Origin: Rhodospirillaceae bacterium UBA6608
Lineage (GTDB): Bacteria > Pseudomonadota > Alphaproteobacteria > Rhodospirillales_A > Casp-alpha2
Assembly (NCBI GenBank): GCA_002433335.1
Contig: DJHY01000298.1
Location: 7,437-55,291, forward strand
Length of the DNA stretch: 47,855 nt
Direction of reading: 5' to 3'
The position numbers were made by a program, and so were the translations under genes. This document shows, piece by piece, positions 34,669-44,008 of the stretch; position 1 is the stretch's first letter, and each line of letters opens with the position of its first letter. The notes under the pieces were generated by a model that saw only the letters and a list, made by a program, of their open reading frames with translations, was not told the origin of the DNA and did no database searches.

Positions 34669-36489
34669 ATGGATGCGCCCGCCCACCAGTTACAAGCCGA
34701 AGACCTTTTGCATTCCGTGTTCGGGCTTCAGGCGTTCCGTCCTGGACAGGCCGAGATCGTGGCGCGGCTTCTGGCCCGCCAGAACACCCTGGTGGTTATG
34801 CCGACCGGTGCGGGAAAGTCGCTGTGTTACCAGGTCCCGGCCCTGGTCTTTCAAAACCTGACCATCGTCGTCTCACCCTTGGTGGCGCTCATGGACGATC
34901 AGGTCGCGGCGCTGCGGGCGCTCGGCGTCGATGCGGCCTGTATCCATTCCGGCCGCGACCGGGACGCCAATGTCGCCGATTGGAAACGGGTCCAGGCCGG
35001 AACCTGTAAAATTCTGTACATGTCGCCGGAACGGCTGATGACGGCGCGCATGATTCAGGCCCTGCAAAAGCTCTCTCCGGACATGTTCGTGGTCGATGAG
35101 GCCCATTGCATCTCCAAATGGGGAATGAACTTCCGTCCCGAATACGAAGCCTTGTCGGGCCTGAAGGATGCCTTCCCCGGCGCGGTCTTTTCCGCCTTCA
35201 CCGCGACCGCCGACGAAGCGACCCGCCGCGACATCGCGGCCAAGCTGTTCGACGGGCGCGGCGAGATCATGGTTTATGGCTTCGACCGCCCGAACCTGCA
35301 CTTGGCGGTCGAGCCGAAAACCGATTGGAAGGCGCAGATTCTGGGCTTTCTTGAGGACCGGCGGGGGCAGTCGGGCATCGTCTATTGCCTGTCGCGCCGC
35401 CTGACCGAGGAAGTCAGCCAGTTCCTCAACGACAACGGCTATCGGGCGCTGCCCTATCACGCCGGTCTGCCGACCGAGGTTCGGCGCGAGAACCAGGAAT
35501 TGTTCATGGCCGAGGACGGGGTGGTCATGGTCGCGACCATCGCCTTCGGCATGGGGATCGACAAGCCCGATATCCGCTATGTCTTCCACCTTAACCTGCC
35601 GGGCAGCATGGAAGCCTACTATCAGGAAATCGGTCGCGCCGGGCGCGACGGCGCCGCTTCAGACGTTAAGTTGGTTTACGGCCTGGACGATATCCGCATG
35701 CGTCGTCAGTTCATCGATCAGGATGGCGAAAACGAAGATCACCGCCGTCGCGAGCACAAGCGCCTGGATGCCCTGCTGGCCTATTGCGAGGCGACGACCT
35801 GCCGCCGTCAGACGCTGCTGTCCTATTTCGACGAAACGATCGCGCCCTGCGGCAATTGCGATATCTGCCTGGACCCGCCGAAGCTGGTCGATGCCACGGT
35901 CGAGGCGCAGATGCTGTTTTCCGCCGCGCTGCGCACCGGCCAATCCTTTGGCGGGGCGCATCTGATCGACATTCTTCGCGGCGGCGAGACCAAGAAGATC
36001 AAGGAACGCGGCCACGACCAACTGCCGACCTTCGGCGTCGGTGCGGATCGGTCCAAGGATTACTGGCAAAGCTTCATCCGCCAGGCCGTCGCCGGGGGGT
36101 GCCTGTCGATCGACATCGCGGGTTATGGCAGCTTGAAGCTGACCGAACGGGGAGAGGCGGTCTTGAAAGGCGATGAGACCTTCATGATCCGTGAACCCAT
36201 TCCCGGCAAGGCGGGCGGAAACAAGTCGCGCGGCGCGCGTGGCGCAGCGCCGGACCTGCCGCCGGAATTGGCGGACCTGTTTGCGGGGCTGAAGCGGCTG
36301 CGCCAGGAATTGGCGAAGGAACGGAACGTCCCTGCCTATGTCGTATTTTCCGACGCGACCTTGCGTGAAATGTGCCTGAGCCGCCCCGCGACCCTGGACC
36401 AGATGGCCGATATAAACGGCGTCGGCCCGAAAAAACTGGATGAATACGGTCTGATGTTCCTGGAAAGGTTATCAACCGGCGGAAGCTGA
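34669..36489 (+). CDS. recQ: ATP-dependent DNA helicase RecQ
   Basis: This 606-residue helicase acts in recombination and replication-fork repair. Visible motifs: Walker A TGAGKS with Lys50, DEAH box beginning Asp143, the FRPEY aromatic-loop region, TATADEATRRDI, YRALPYHAGL and QEIGRAGRDG (motif VI). The zinc-binding RQC domain follows (CEATTCRRQTLLSYF, CGNCDIC with four Cys), then a winged helix and an HRDC domain at the C-terminus (about 520-600). Length matches the E. coli type. AGGAA lies before ATG 34669. No neighbouring gene is related in function. Confidence 0.95.
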   Translation: MDAPAHQLQAEDLLHSVFGLQAFRPGQAEIVARLLARQNTLVVMPTGAGKSLCYQVPALVFQNLTIVVSPLVALMDDQVAALRALGVDAACIHSGRDRDANVADWKRVQAGTCKILYMSPERLMTARMIQALQKLSPDMFVVDEAHCISKWGMNFRPEYEALSGLKDAFPGAVFSAFTATADEATRRDIAAKLFDGRGEIMVYGFDRPNLHLAVEPKTDWKAQILGFLEDRRGQSGIVYCLSRRLTEEVSQFLNDNGYRALPYHAGLPTEVRRENQELFMAEDGVVMVATIAFGMGIDKPDIRYVFHLNLPGSMEAYYQEIGRAGRDGAASDVKLVYGLDDIRMRRQFIDQDGENEDHRRREHKRLDALLAYCEATTCRRQTLLSYFDETIAPCGNCDICLDPPKLVDATVEAQMLFSAALRTGQSFGGAHLIDILRGGETKKIKERGHDQLPTFGVGADRSKDYWQSFIRQAVAGGCLSIDIAGYGSLKLTERGEAVLKGDETFMIREPIPGKAGGNKSRGARGAAPDLPPELADLFAGLKRLRQELAKERNVPAYVVFSDATLREMCLSRPATLDQMADINGVGPKKLDEYGLMFLERLSTGGS

Positions 36490-36575
36490 GGCCGCCTGAT
36501 TATGGACCTATGTCATTCGGCTTGTAGGAACTCGGTGGTAACGTTGCTAGGTTAGCGCCCCGTTTCTATCGCTTT

Positions 36576-38237
36576 GTGGAGCCGACGGTGGACCAACAGG
36601 CCAAATTTTTTGCTGCGCGTTCCCATGTCCTCGAGAAGATCGTCGATGGCGCCAGCTTGGCTGAGACGTTGGAAGTCCTCTGTCTGGATACGGAAGACCT
36701 TGATCCGCGCATGCGCTGCACGGTCCTGCTGCTCGACGAAGACGGCAAGCATATGCGCCATGCAGCGGCGCCCAGCATGCCCGATTTCTATAACAAGGCG
36801 ATCAGCGGTCTGGAGATCGGTGAAGGGGTCGGTTCTTGCGGGACGGCGATGTTCACGGCGGAGCGCGTGATCGTCGAAGACGTCTTCTCGCATCCGTTTT
36901 GGGCGCCATACAAGGACCTGGCCGCACAGGTCGGGTTCGCTGCCTGTTGGTCGCACCCGATTTTGTCGAAGGACAAAAGAGTGCTCGGCTCCTTCGCGAT
37001 GTACTACGACGCGCCTCGAAGCCCCTCCGAGAGCGATCTGCGGGTGATCGAGGCGCAGGCCGCCCTGGCCAGCATTGCGATTGAGCGGATCACCACGGAG
37101 ACGGCGCTACAACAAAGCGAAAGCCGCTTCCGGGACTTTGCGGAAACGTCGGCCGACTGGTTCTGGGAGCAGGACGAGAACTTGCGCTTCACGAACGTCT
37201 CCGTCTCCAAACAGGAACACCCAGGGCTGGAGCCGAGCGATTATGTCGGCAAGACGCGGCGCGAGATCGGCCTGATCGATGTGCCGGAGAAGGAATTGCT
37301 TGCCCATGAACGCCTATTGGCGGAGCGGCGTCCGTTTTCAGATTTTCGCTTCTGCCGGTCGGACGGCGACGGCGGCGTGATGTACGTCAGTGTCTCCGGT
37401 AAGCCGATTTTCGACGCCGAGGGCGTGTTCAAGGGCTACCGGGGTACGGGCCGGGACGTCACGCAACTGGTCCGGGCCGAGGCCGCGCTCATGGCCGACC
37501 GTGACAAGGCGCAGGAAGTCAGCCGCGCCAAGTCGTCGTTCCTGGCCAATATGAGCCACGAATTCCGCACCCCGTTGAACGGGATCATCGGGTATCTGGA
37601 TTTGTTGTCGTCTGACATGTCGAAGGGGTTTTCCCCGGAAAAGGTACATCACATCATCGAAGACGTGCATGCCGCCAGCAAACACCTGCTGACCCTGGTC
37701 AACGATATCCTCGACCTGTCGCGGATCGAGGCCGGGATGGAAGACCACCGGCCCGAGGTAATGGATGTCCGCACGGCGGCGTCGGCGGCGGTGGATGTGA
37801 TGCAGGTTCTGGCGGAAAAGAAGTCGATCAACCTGATCCTGCAGATCGATGGCGAGGTTCCGCGTGTCGTCGCGGACCCCAAACACGTGAACCAGATCCT
37901 GATCAACATCGTCTCCAACGCGATCAAGTATTCGCGGGCCAATGGTCGGGTCGAGGTTTCCGTTCTCTCTCCCAATGAGGGGCAGGTCTCGATCGTGGTG
38001 TCCGACCATGGCGTCGGGATCGCGGAAAAAGACATCGTCCGCGTGTTCGATAAATTCGAGCGGGGTAGTGCATCGACGATCACCAGCGAAGGCGGCACCG
38101 GCCTCGGCCTGCCGCTGTCCAAACGCCTGTTGGAAATGAACGGCGGCACCATCGACCTGGAAAGCAAACGCGGCGTCGGCACCAAGGTGACGATCACCCT
38201 GCCGGTCTCTCATGTAGTTCAAGATAAAGGAGCCTGA
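36576..38237 (+). CDS. Sensor histidine kinase with GAF and PAS domains
   Basis: This 553-residue protein has no membrane segment and should be cytoplasmic. Order of domains: GAF (about 10-175, with GEGVGSCGTAMFTAERVIVE), PAS/PAC (about 180-300, FRDFAETSADWFWEQDENL to YRGTGRDVTQ), HisKA with phosphorylated His328 (LANMSHEFRTPLNGIIGYL), and HATPase_c (NIVSNAIKYS, DHGVGI, GGTGLGLPLSKRL). The start is a GTG; another GTG at 36588 is possible. No response-regulator gene adjoins, so it is an orphan kinase; a broken receiver domain lies 3 kb away at 41143. The signal is unknown. Confidence 0.92.
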   Translation: MEPTVDQQAKFFAARSHVLEKIVDGASLAETLEVLCLDTEDLDPRMRCTVLLLDEDGKHMRHAAAPSMPDFYNKAISGLEIGEGVGSCGTAMFTAERVIVEDVFSHPFWAPYKDLAAQVGFAACWSHPILSKDKRVLGSFAMYYDAPRSPSESDLRVIEAQAALASIAIERITTETALQQSESRFRDFAETSADWFWEQDENLRFTNVSVSKQEHPGLEPSDYVGKTRREIGLIDVPEKELLAHERLLAERRPFSDFRFCRSDGDGGVMYVSVSGKPIFDAEGVFKGYRGTGRDVTQLVRAEAALMADRDKAQEVSRAKSSFLANMSHEFRTPLNGIIGYLDLLSSDMSKGFSPEKVHHIIEDVHAASKHLLTLVNDILDLSRIEAGMEDHRPEVMDVRTAASAAVDVMQVLAEKKSINLILQIDGEVPRVVADPKHVNQILINIVSNAIKYSRANGRVEVSVLSPNEGQVSIVVSDHGVGIAEKDIVRVFDKFERGSASTITSEGGTGLGLPLSKRLLEMNGGTIDLESKRGVGTKVTITLPVSHVVQDKGA

Positions 38238-38295
38238 AGCCTTTGCGCCCTGACGGAGGACGTTTTGCTCAGGGGAACTGGATAGTTTTTTCCCC

Positions 38296-38332
38296 GGTAA
38301 GGTCGCCCTGAATTTGGCGACTTAACCTTTTG
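38296..38332. terminator. Possible bidirectional terminator between kinase and SGNH gene
   Basis: GGTAAGGTCGCC pairs imperfectly with GGCGACTTAACC, with a T-run (CCTTTT) after it on the plus strand and AAAAAA/TTTTTT-flanked sequence nearby. It overlaps the last codons of the minus-strand gene, so the call is tentative. Confidence 0.45.
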
Positions 38333-39443
38333 GAGCTTGAGGCCGGGAGAATTGTTGGATCAGATTTTCGATTTTCCACGCGCTCTCGGAAAGCAGGTGG
38401 TGCTGATCGGAGAAGTCCTCGCCCGTTGCATCCAACCGTGAAGGGTTGAAAGATCCGAAGACGGTTAGCCCGAAATCTGCGGCAATTTTGAGAATTTCCA
38501 CTTCACTGGCTTCGAAGGCTTTGCAAGTCGTCGTGTCTTCGCATTCCCAGACCTTTGGATGGTAGGGAGTCATGAGAATATGAAGCACGTTCCCTTTGGC
38601 GATTACCTGCCCGATAACCGTGCGTAGCTCCTTCAGCGTTACAGAATCGACCGCAGGCATCTTGGCCCGAAACCCGGCAACGGGGACGTCTTCCCATTTC
38701 ATTGGTGTGCGGGGCGGGTATAGGCGCCCTGATGAATACATTTTGTCCCGATGAATATTGTTGGTCTCTCTATCAGGGGATTGAGTTTGGTTGCGGGCGT
38801 TTCGATCTCGTTCTAATCCGCGATTGTTCCAGGCGGAGCGGAGATTGAATTCTAGGTATCGCACGCTGAAACGCGCGCTATTCAACCCGAAGCTCCAATG
38901 GGAAAAGAAGTCTGCGCCGCCGGGTAGGTGGAACACGGCGCGCGATTTCAAATACTCGTCATTGAGCATTTGATAGCGCCCCTCAGCATCGTTCCTGAAA
39001 ACCCAGGGAGGGAACTCCAGAAAAATCGTCTTTTTCTCCGGTTTCCTGTTCAGCAGCCCGAGAAATAAAATTAGGTCCTGGTATCCCGCGCCGGCCACGC
39101 CGAGGTTGATCGCTTCGTGACAGAGCTTCCCAACGAACGGCAAATTGGATTGGTCCATCATCATGATGTGGCTTGAGCCTATGATGTAACAATCTTCGTT
39201 GGTGCGTTTGGCCAACGCCAATTTGACCAGATTAGAAAATTTCGGTGAATCCAGTGGAACGGCGGATGACCTCAAGGCATCCGCATATTGCTCCGCCTTT
39301 CGCCGTGCCTCGGTGGTTAGAGAGGAAAACAGGCCTTGAGCATCAATCGTTGAGTTGACAACGACCACCAGCGCGGCGCCGAAAACGATGCCGAAAATCA
39401 TACCAGAGATATATCGCCATCTGCCGTTGCGCACTCGTTTCAA
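38322..39443 (-). CDS. Membrane-anchored SGNH-type protein partnered with MBOAT, AlgJ/DltD-like
   Basis: This roughly 373-residue protein has one N-terminal membrane segment (YISGMIFGIVFGAALVVVVN) and a periplasmic domain with SGNH/GDSL-type blocks: GSSHIMMMDQ holding the nucleophile Ser and DQHHLLSESAW with the late Asp-x-x-His. This fits the AlgJ/AlgX/DltD-like partner that transfers acetyl groups delivered by an MBOAT protein onto an extracellular polymer. A TTG at 39443, eight bases after GAGGG and 12 past the MBOAT stop, is the most likely start; GTG 39434 is an alternative. Its base composition is lower in GC than the left half of the window. Confidence 0.72.
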   Translation of the reverse strand: MKRVRNGRWRYISGMIFGIVFGAALVVVVNSTIDAQGLFSSLTTEARRKAEQYADALRSSAVPLDSPKFSNLVKLALAKRTNEDCYIIGSSHIMMMDQSNLPFVGKLCHEAINLGVAGAGYQDLILFLGLLNRKPEKKTIFLEFPPWVFRNDAEGRYQMLNDEYLKSRAVFHLPGGADFFSHWSFGLNSARFSVRYLEFNLRSAWNNRGLERDRNARNQTQSPDRETNNIHRDKMYSSGRLYPPRTPMKWEDVPVAGFRAKMPAVDSVTLKELRTVIGQVIAKGNVLHILMTPYHPKVWECEDTTTCKAFEASEVEILKIAADFGLTVFGSFNPSRLDATGEDFSDQHHLLSESAWKIENLIQQFSRPQAPKG

Positions 39444-39454
39444 TGTCTCGGCCC

Positions 39455-41050
39455 TCAAAATTGGAAATACAGAAACGGTGATTCTCCGGCGATGCCGAGG
39501 ATCGCAACAATCAAAAGAAAGCCTGTCGCTATTCCCCAGCTGAATGTCGCGCGCCATTCGACAAACGCTTTGGAGACGGGAGGTCGGAATCTCGAATCCA
39601 TATCCAGCGTCGGTCGGTATCTGCGGAACAATTGTTCCGTATTCGGCATGCTCAGCACCACAGTGAAGACAATTAGGAGAATGGGAATGGCCTCTCTGAA
39701 GCTTAGGACCAGAACATTGAGATCGCGGTCCAAGTTTGGGAACAAACCGTTAAATACGACACCGGCGGATTGGGTTGCGGTTACCAATGGTTCGCCAAGC
39801 AATGGCAATAAGGACGCTGGAAGTGAAATTTCGCCGCCTAAGTACATCGTCCGCAGCATTAGGAATGCGCCGTCGATCGTCTCGGCGCGAAAAAGAACCC
39901 AGCCGGTCACCACGGTAGTAAAGGTCAGACAAAATGCCAGTGCCTGGAAGATGAGCCGCGGTCTGGCGTTTTGTCGGCCGAGGCGCCGAACCGCAAAACG
40001 CCAGAGATGGTTCATGGTCAAGGCAACGCCGTGGAACGCCCCCCACAGCAGAAACGTCCACCCTGCTCCGTGCCATATGCCGCCAATGACCATGGTGATC
40101 ATGAGATTAGCGTGTCGCGCGGTGATGCCCTTTCGACTGCCGCCCAGCGGGATATAGACATAGTCGCGGAGAAAGCGGCCAAGCGTCATATGCCATGTTC
40201 GCCAAAATTCGATGATACTCAGTGACTTATAGGGAGAGCGAAAGTTGGCGGGCAGGCGCACGCCAAACAATCTCGCGAGCCCTATCGCCATGTCGGAATA
40301 GCCGGAAAAATCAAAATAGAGTTGAAACGTAAAACACAACGCGCCGACCCAGGCTTCCGCAAACGAAAGCGCGTAGCCTGAATCTGCGTATTGGAATACG
40401 GGGTCGCCATATTTTGCCAATGTGTCGGCGATGATGACCTTTTTAAACAAACCAATGGCGAAAATAGAAGCGCCGACGGCAAACCGCTCCAACGAGATCG
40501 CGAATGGTCTCTTCCGTTGGAACTGGGGCATCATCTCTTGGTGATGGACGATCGGGCCGGCAATCAATTGCGGAAAGAAGCTGACGAACAATGCGTATCG
40601 CAGAAAGTCCCGCTCGATTGCCTTGGACCCGGCGCAGTCAGCGAGAAATGCGATCTGTTGCAAGGTGAAGAAGGAAATCGCCAGCGGCAAAGCCACTTGC
40701 GCGAGAGAAAACGGAGCGCCGCTGACGACCGCCGTCAGGAAACCGGCATATTTATAGTAGCCCAGTACGGAGAGATTAAGGACAACACCAGAACCAAGAA
40801 GGAGCCTTCGTGCAAGCTTCCGGTTGTCGTCCAACGGGAAGAGCAGAAACTGACCGAATGCATAGTTGACGCAGATCGAGCCGACCAGAATGAAAAGAAA
40901 GAATGGGGTATGCCATCCATAGAAAAACAAAGAAGCGGCGACAAGAAACGCCAACGAAAGTGTCGTCAACCCCAGACGAGCCAATGCGAAAAATACCAGC
41001 AGGCAGCAGGGTAGGAAGACAAAGATAAATTCGTAGGAATTGAAGAGCAT
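39455..41050 (-). CDS. MBOAT-family O-acyltransferase, AlgI-like
   Basis: This 531-residue polytopic membrane protein should pass acetyl groups across the inner membrane for O-acetylation of a polysaccharide. Typical AlgI features are the N-terminal MLFNSYEFIFVFLP, FFPQLIAGPIVHHQEM, FDFSGYSDMAIGLARLFG with PANFRSPY, SIIEFWRTWHMTLGRFLRDY, and the catalytic His327 in GGIWHGAGWTFLLWG. ATG 41050 is preceded by GAATTC-rich sequence; an upstream ATG at 41095 adds a polar leader that the family lacks. It overlaps functionally with the SGNH gene directly downstream. No alginate genes accompany it, so the target polymer is unknown. Confidence 0.93.
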   Translation of the reverse strand: MLFNSYEFIFVFLPCCLLVFFALARLGLTTLSLAFLVAASLFFYGWHTPFFLFILVGSICVNYAFGQFLLFPLDDNRKLARRLLLGSGVVLNLSVLGYYKYAGFLTAVVSGAPFSLAQVALPLAISFFTLQQIAFLADCAGSKAIERDFLRYALFVSFFPQLIAGPIVHHQEMMPQFQRKRPFAISLERFAVGASIFAIGLFKKVIIADTLAKYGDPVFQYADSGYALSFAEAWVGALCFTFQLYFDFSGYSDMAIGLARLFGVRLPANFRSPYKSLSIIEFWRTWHMTLGRFLRDYVYIPLGGSRKGITARHANLMITMVIGGIWHGAGWTFLLWGAFHGVALTMNHLWRFAVRRLGRQNARPRLIFQALAFCLTFTTVVTGWVLFRAETIDGAFLMLRTMYLGGEISLPASLLPLLGEPLVTATQSAGVVFNGLFPNLDRDLNVLVLSFREAIPILLIVFTVVLSMPNTEQLFRRYRPTLDMDSRFRPPVSKAFVEWRATFSWGIATGFLLIVAILGIAGESPFLYFQF

Positions 41051-41142
41051 ATGCCTGTTTTTCTCGACCGAAAGCGGCCTGCCTCGAAAAGGCATATCGG
41101 CCTAAATATTTATAAAACCAGAGTAGTTGCGCGGTCGTATGT

Positions 41143-41418
41143 ATGGAAGCACCTAAAAAAGCTCTCACGGCTTTGAAGGGTGATGAACCGTTCGACCTAT
41201 TGCTAGCCGACATGGTTATGCCAGGCGACATCAATGGGAAGGAGTTGGCCAATCTTGCCCGTCAAACCTCCCCGGAAATTACTGTCGTGCTAATGTTCGG
41301 TGTCCTTCGGGGTGATTTGATGACGGGCATTCCTATTCGTTCCTGCAGAAAAGTTTATTCAGAGGATGTCCCCGCAAGTGCCGTGCGTGCGGCGTTGGAT
41401 CAAGAAAGCGCGGCCTAA
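41143..41418 (+). pseudogene. Response-regulator receiver domain relic
   Basis: The 91-codon frame matches the middle of a receiver domain: EPFDLLLADMVMPG contains the phospho-acceptor Asp, followed by NGKELANLARQTSPEITVVL. The N-terminal acidic pair block is missing, the helix/strand after VLMFG is not conserved, and the usual conserved Lys (K-P) block near the end reads CRKVYSEDVP. It therefore looks like a truncated and decaying gene, possibly once paired with the kinase at 36576 or with a hybrid kinase. It lies between the MBOAT gene and the LuxR pair in the lower-GC region. Confidence 0.6.
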
Positions 41419-41423
41419 GCCGG

Positions 41424-42563
41424 TTACTTGATCGGCAGGTTTACTTTCAAGGCCAAGCGGACAATATCCAGCTGACTGTTGGTTTTTGTTTTCTCGAACA
41501 GCGACCGTATTTGGCTCCGAACGGTACCCTCCGAGACGTTCCGGCTGTCGGCTATATCGCTGGGCCTGAAGCCTTCCGCCAGCATCCGGCAGATGTCGCT
41601 CTCGGCGCCCGTAAGGCGGAAGATCGTCTGCATCCCCTCGGTGGAAATGTTCTGAGTTTGCGTCGGGTCAATCACGAACACGACGCTGCCTTTATAGGCG
41701 GGGCCAAGGTCGCCCCCTCTCATGGGCGAAATTTCCACAAGACAAGGAGTTTCCGAAGACCTCCGTCGCAAACTGAAAATCCTGCCTGGGGAACTGGAAT
41801 TTCCCTGCGCGGTATCGCTGACTTGCTTGATGGTCGCATTCAACGCGTCGTTCAGCGGGAATGTCAGGCGCCCTTCCCTGGTCAGGCGCAGCGCGTCGTC
41901 ACTTTCGAGTATCCGTTCCGCTTCTGTGTTCTTGATGAGAACATCGCCCGTCGCGGACAAAATAAGGACGCCGATATTCAAACGGTTCAAGGCTGAAAAA
42001 ATGCTCTTATAGCGATGTTCAAGGACGCCGAACATTCGCCCAATTTCGACCGCCTTCGCAAAATGCGGAAGGAACAGGTTCCCTAAACTACGTTCGGCTT
42101 CGTTCAGCGGCCCTCGATCGGCTTTGAACTGAATGGCCAGCATGTCGGTCCAAACTCTCTCCAAATTCAGGCAACTGACGGCGCGGTGACGGATGTTGAA
42201 ATTGTCCGTCAGCCATCTCACCGCCGGCAGGTTCGCGTGTGCGTCTCCTGGCGAAATTCCCATGGCTTCGAAATCCGAGACGAAGCCACGTTGGGGATTT
42301 TCCGCCATCAGCGCGTATCCCGCTTGCTCCTGCCGGGAGAATTCGGCGAAGTGTTCAATGAAATTCGGGTCGATATCGGTGTAATTCGACGTCACGATAT
42401 TCGCGTTGTGTTCGGCATAAAGCGGGTCATAGGTCATGACCCCGGCGCCAGCCGCTCCGACCAGCGGGGCAAATCGATCCAACACGTGCTGCCATTTATC
42501 CGGTTGGCTGGGGATGTCGTATATCTGTCCGATAAGATCGAGGTGATCTTTGGTGATGGTCAC
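41424..42563 (-). CDS. LuxR-type HTH regulator, second of a tandem pair
   Basis: This 379-residue protein has a LuxR-type helix-turn-helix at the C-terminus (LTGAESDICRMLAEGF, SDIADSRNVSEGTVRSQI) and a long N-terminal part without a typical autoinducer or receiver domain. A PAS-like middle is suggested by LNIGVLILSATGDVLIKNTEAERIL. It is the same length as the gene directly upstream and shares blocks with it (HRAV, HFAKAVEI/D, TNSQLDIVRLALKVNLP), so the two are paralogues. The start overlaps the end of the upstream gene by 4 bases. No LuxI-like synthase is near; the signal is unknown. Confidence 0.85.
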   Translation of the reverse strand: MTITKDHLDLIGQIYDIPSQPDKWQHVLDRFAPLVGAAGAGVMTYDPLYAEHNANIVTSNYTDIDPNFIEHFAEFSRQEQAGYALMAENPQRGFVSDFEAMGISPGDAHANLPAVRWLTDNFNIRHRAVSCLNLERVWTDMLAIQFKADRGPLNEAERSLGNLFLPHFAKAVEIGRMFGVLEHRYKSIFSALNRLNIGVLILSATGDVLIKNTEAERILESDDALRLTREGRLTFPLNDALNATIKQVSDTAQGNSSSPGRIFSLRRRSSETPCLVEISPMRGGDLGPAYKGSVVFVIDPTQTQNISTEGMQTIFRLTGAESDICRMLAEGFRPSDIADSRNVSEGTVRSQIRSLFEKTKTNSQLDIVRLALKVNLPIK

Positions 42564-43699
42564 GACGGCGTTTCCACGGGCAGGTTTACCTTCAACGCGA
42601 GCCGGACCAGGTCGAGCTGGCTATTGGTTTGAGTCTTGTCGAGGACGGTCTGGATTTGGTTGCGAACCGTCCCAAGCGACACATTGCGGCTATCAGCGAC
42701 GTCTTTGGCTTTGAGACCCGCGGTCAACAAGGCGCATATGTCGCTTTCGGCATCGGTCAGATTGAAAAGTTTCTGCATTCCCGTCGTTGAAATGATCTCG
42801 TCCCGCTCCGGGTCGATGATGAAGATCATCGCCCCTTGGAAATGCCCGTCGATATTTCCATGGATATCGGTCAAGGGTTGAACATCAAGAAGCCAATCTT
42901 GCGTGCCATCCCGTTTCGGGACGGTCATTGTCGATACGAAGTTCGGACCCTGTTCCGGCGCTGAAGCGGCCCGGATCATCCCCGAGAGATTTTGATTCAG
43001 GGGCTCTGGGGACAGTTGAATGTGGTTGGACCTCGTTGTCTCAAGACCATTCCGCGCCGACAAATAGGCGTCGGCTTCGTGATTGGAAATGACGATCTCC
43101 CCAATGGAATTCGTCACGACGAGTCCGATCTGAAACCGATTGAGGACCGACAAGATAGCCTGAAAACGATGCTTTAAAAGCATGAACGGGCGATTGATGT
43201 CGACGGCCTTCGCGAAATGGGGCACGAACAAGTTTCCGATCGCCGCCTCTTCGGGGGTAAGCCAGCCCCGGTCGGCCGTGAAGTGCAGGCTGACGGCATC
43301 CAGCCACAATGGGGTGTCGTTCAGGCGATTGACCGCGCGGTGTTTGGTGTTGAAGTGTTCCACCTGAAAGCGGGTGCCTGGAATTTCATCGACCGGCATC
43401 CCCCACATGGTCTCGTCATCAATCCATTCGCCGACCGGTTTCCTCAACGCGTTGCTGAACGCGGCGACGTCTTCGTGACTATGTTTTTCAATGTATTCCT
43501 GTACGCGTGCCGGATCATATTTCTCCGCGGACGCCACATTGGTCAATTCCGTATAGGTATTGTCGTGTATGAACACCGTAGAAATATCGGCCCCGCAAAA
43601 ATATGCGAATTTTTCCAAAACATCCGGCCAGTTTTCCGGATTTAAAACAGTGTCATAAATATTTGGAATAAATTCCAAATATTCCTCTTTTATTCTCAT
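42560..43699 (-). CDS. LuxR-type HTH regulator, first of a tandem pair
   Basis: This 379-residue protein has a C-terminal LuxR helix-turn-helix (LTDAESDICALLTAGL, KDVADSRNVSLGTVRNQI) and a PAS-like middle (RFQIGLVVTNSIGEIVISNH). It is collinear over its whole length with the next gene, from which it is separated by a 4-base overlap that implies coupled translation. Both end in NSQLDxVRLALKVNLP. The pair may have arisen by duplication and the proteins could dimerise with each other. The gene lies in lower-GC sequence; its upstream region is AT-rich. Confidence 0.85.
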   Translation of the reverse strand: MRIKEEYLEFIPNIYDTVLNPENWPDVLEKFAYFCGADISTVFIHDNTYTELTNVASAEKYDPARVQEYIEKHSHEDVAAFSNALRKPVGEWIDDETMWGMPVDEIPGTRFQVEHFNTKHRAVNRLNDTPLWLDAVSLHFTADRGWLTPEEAAIGNLFVPHFAKAVDINRPFMLLKHRFQAILSVLNRFQIGLVVTNSIGEIVISNHEADAYLSARNGLETTRSNHIQLSPEPLNQNLSGMIRAASAPEQGPNFVSTMTVPKRDGTQDWLLDVQPLTDIHGNIDGHFQGAMIFIIDPERDEIISTTGMQKLFNLTDAESDICALLTAGLKAKDVADSRNVSLGTVRNQIQTVLDKTQTNSQLDLVRLALKVNLPVETPS

Positions 43700-44008
43700 C
43701 GTTATATTGCCCCCATAATAAAGTTATGAATTCTATCGTAATAATTTCCTCAAATATATTTGTGACCGGGTCGCCAATTTGGTGAATCGGCAGTCTGCGC
43801 CTGCTTCCATCAGGGAAGGAGGAGACGCCTCCGTATACAAGATTGCACATGTGCGCAAGGAACGGTTGCCGTAAAAGGCCGAGAGTTTCTGAAGGTTGCG
43901 CGCGCGTTTTCTTGGGGGATTTGAAGAGAACGCCGGCATCGACGCTCACCTTCTCAACGGTCGTTTCCTGTTGTTCGCGACAGGGAACAGGCGGGTATCG
44001 AGGTCAAC
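43700..44008. other. Intergenic region between LuxR pair and crp-type gene
   Basis: About 309 bases hold the divergent promoters of the two flanking genes. AT-rich sequence near 43700-43770 lies at the start of the LuxR transcript. A minus-strand reading of 98 codons covers much of it but shows no recognisable domain or ribosome site, so I do not call a gene. Confidence 0.4.

Noticed and set aside
43653..43949. 98-codon minus-strand frame between LuxR and Crp genes
   Set aside because: No domain, no signal peptide, no clear ribosome site, and it overlaps the start of the LuxR gene.
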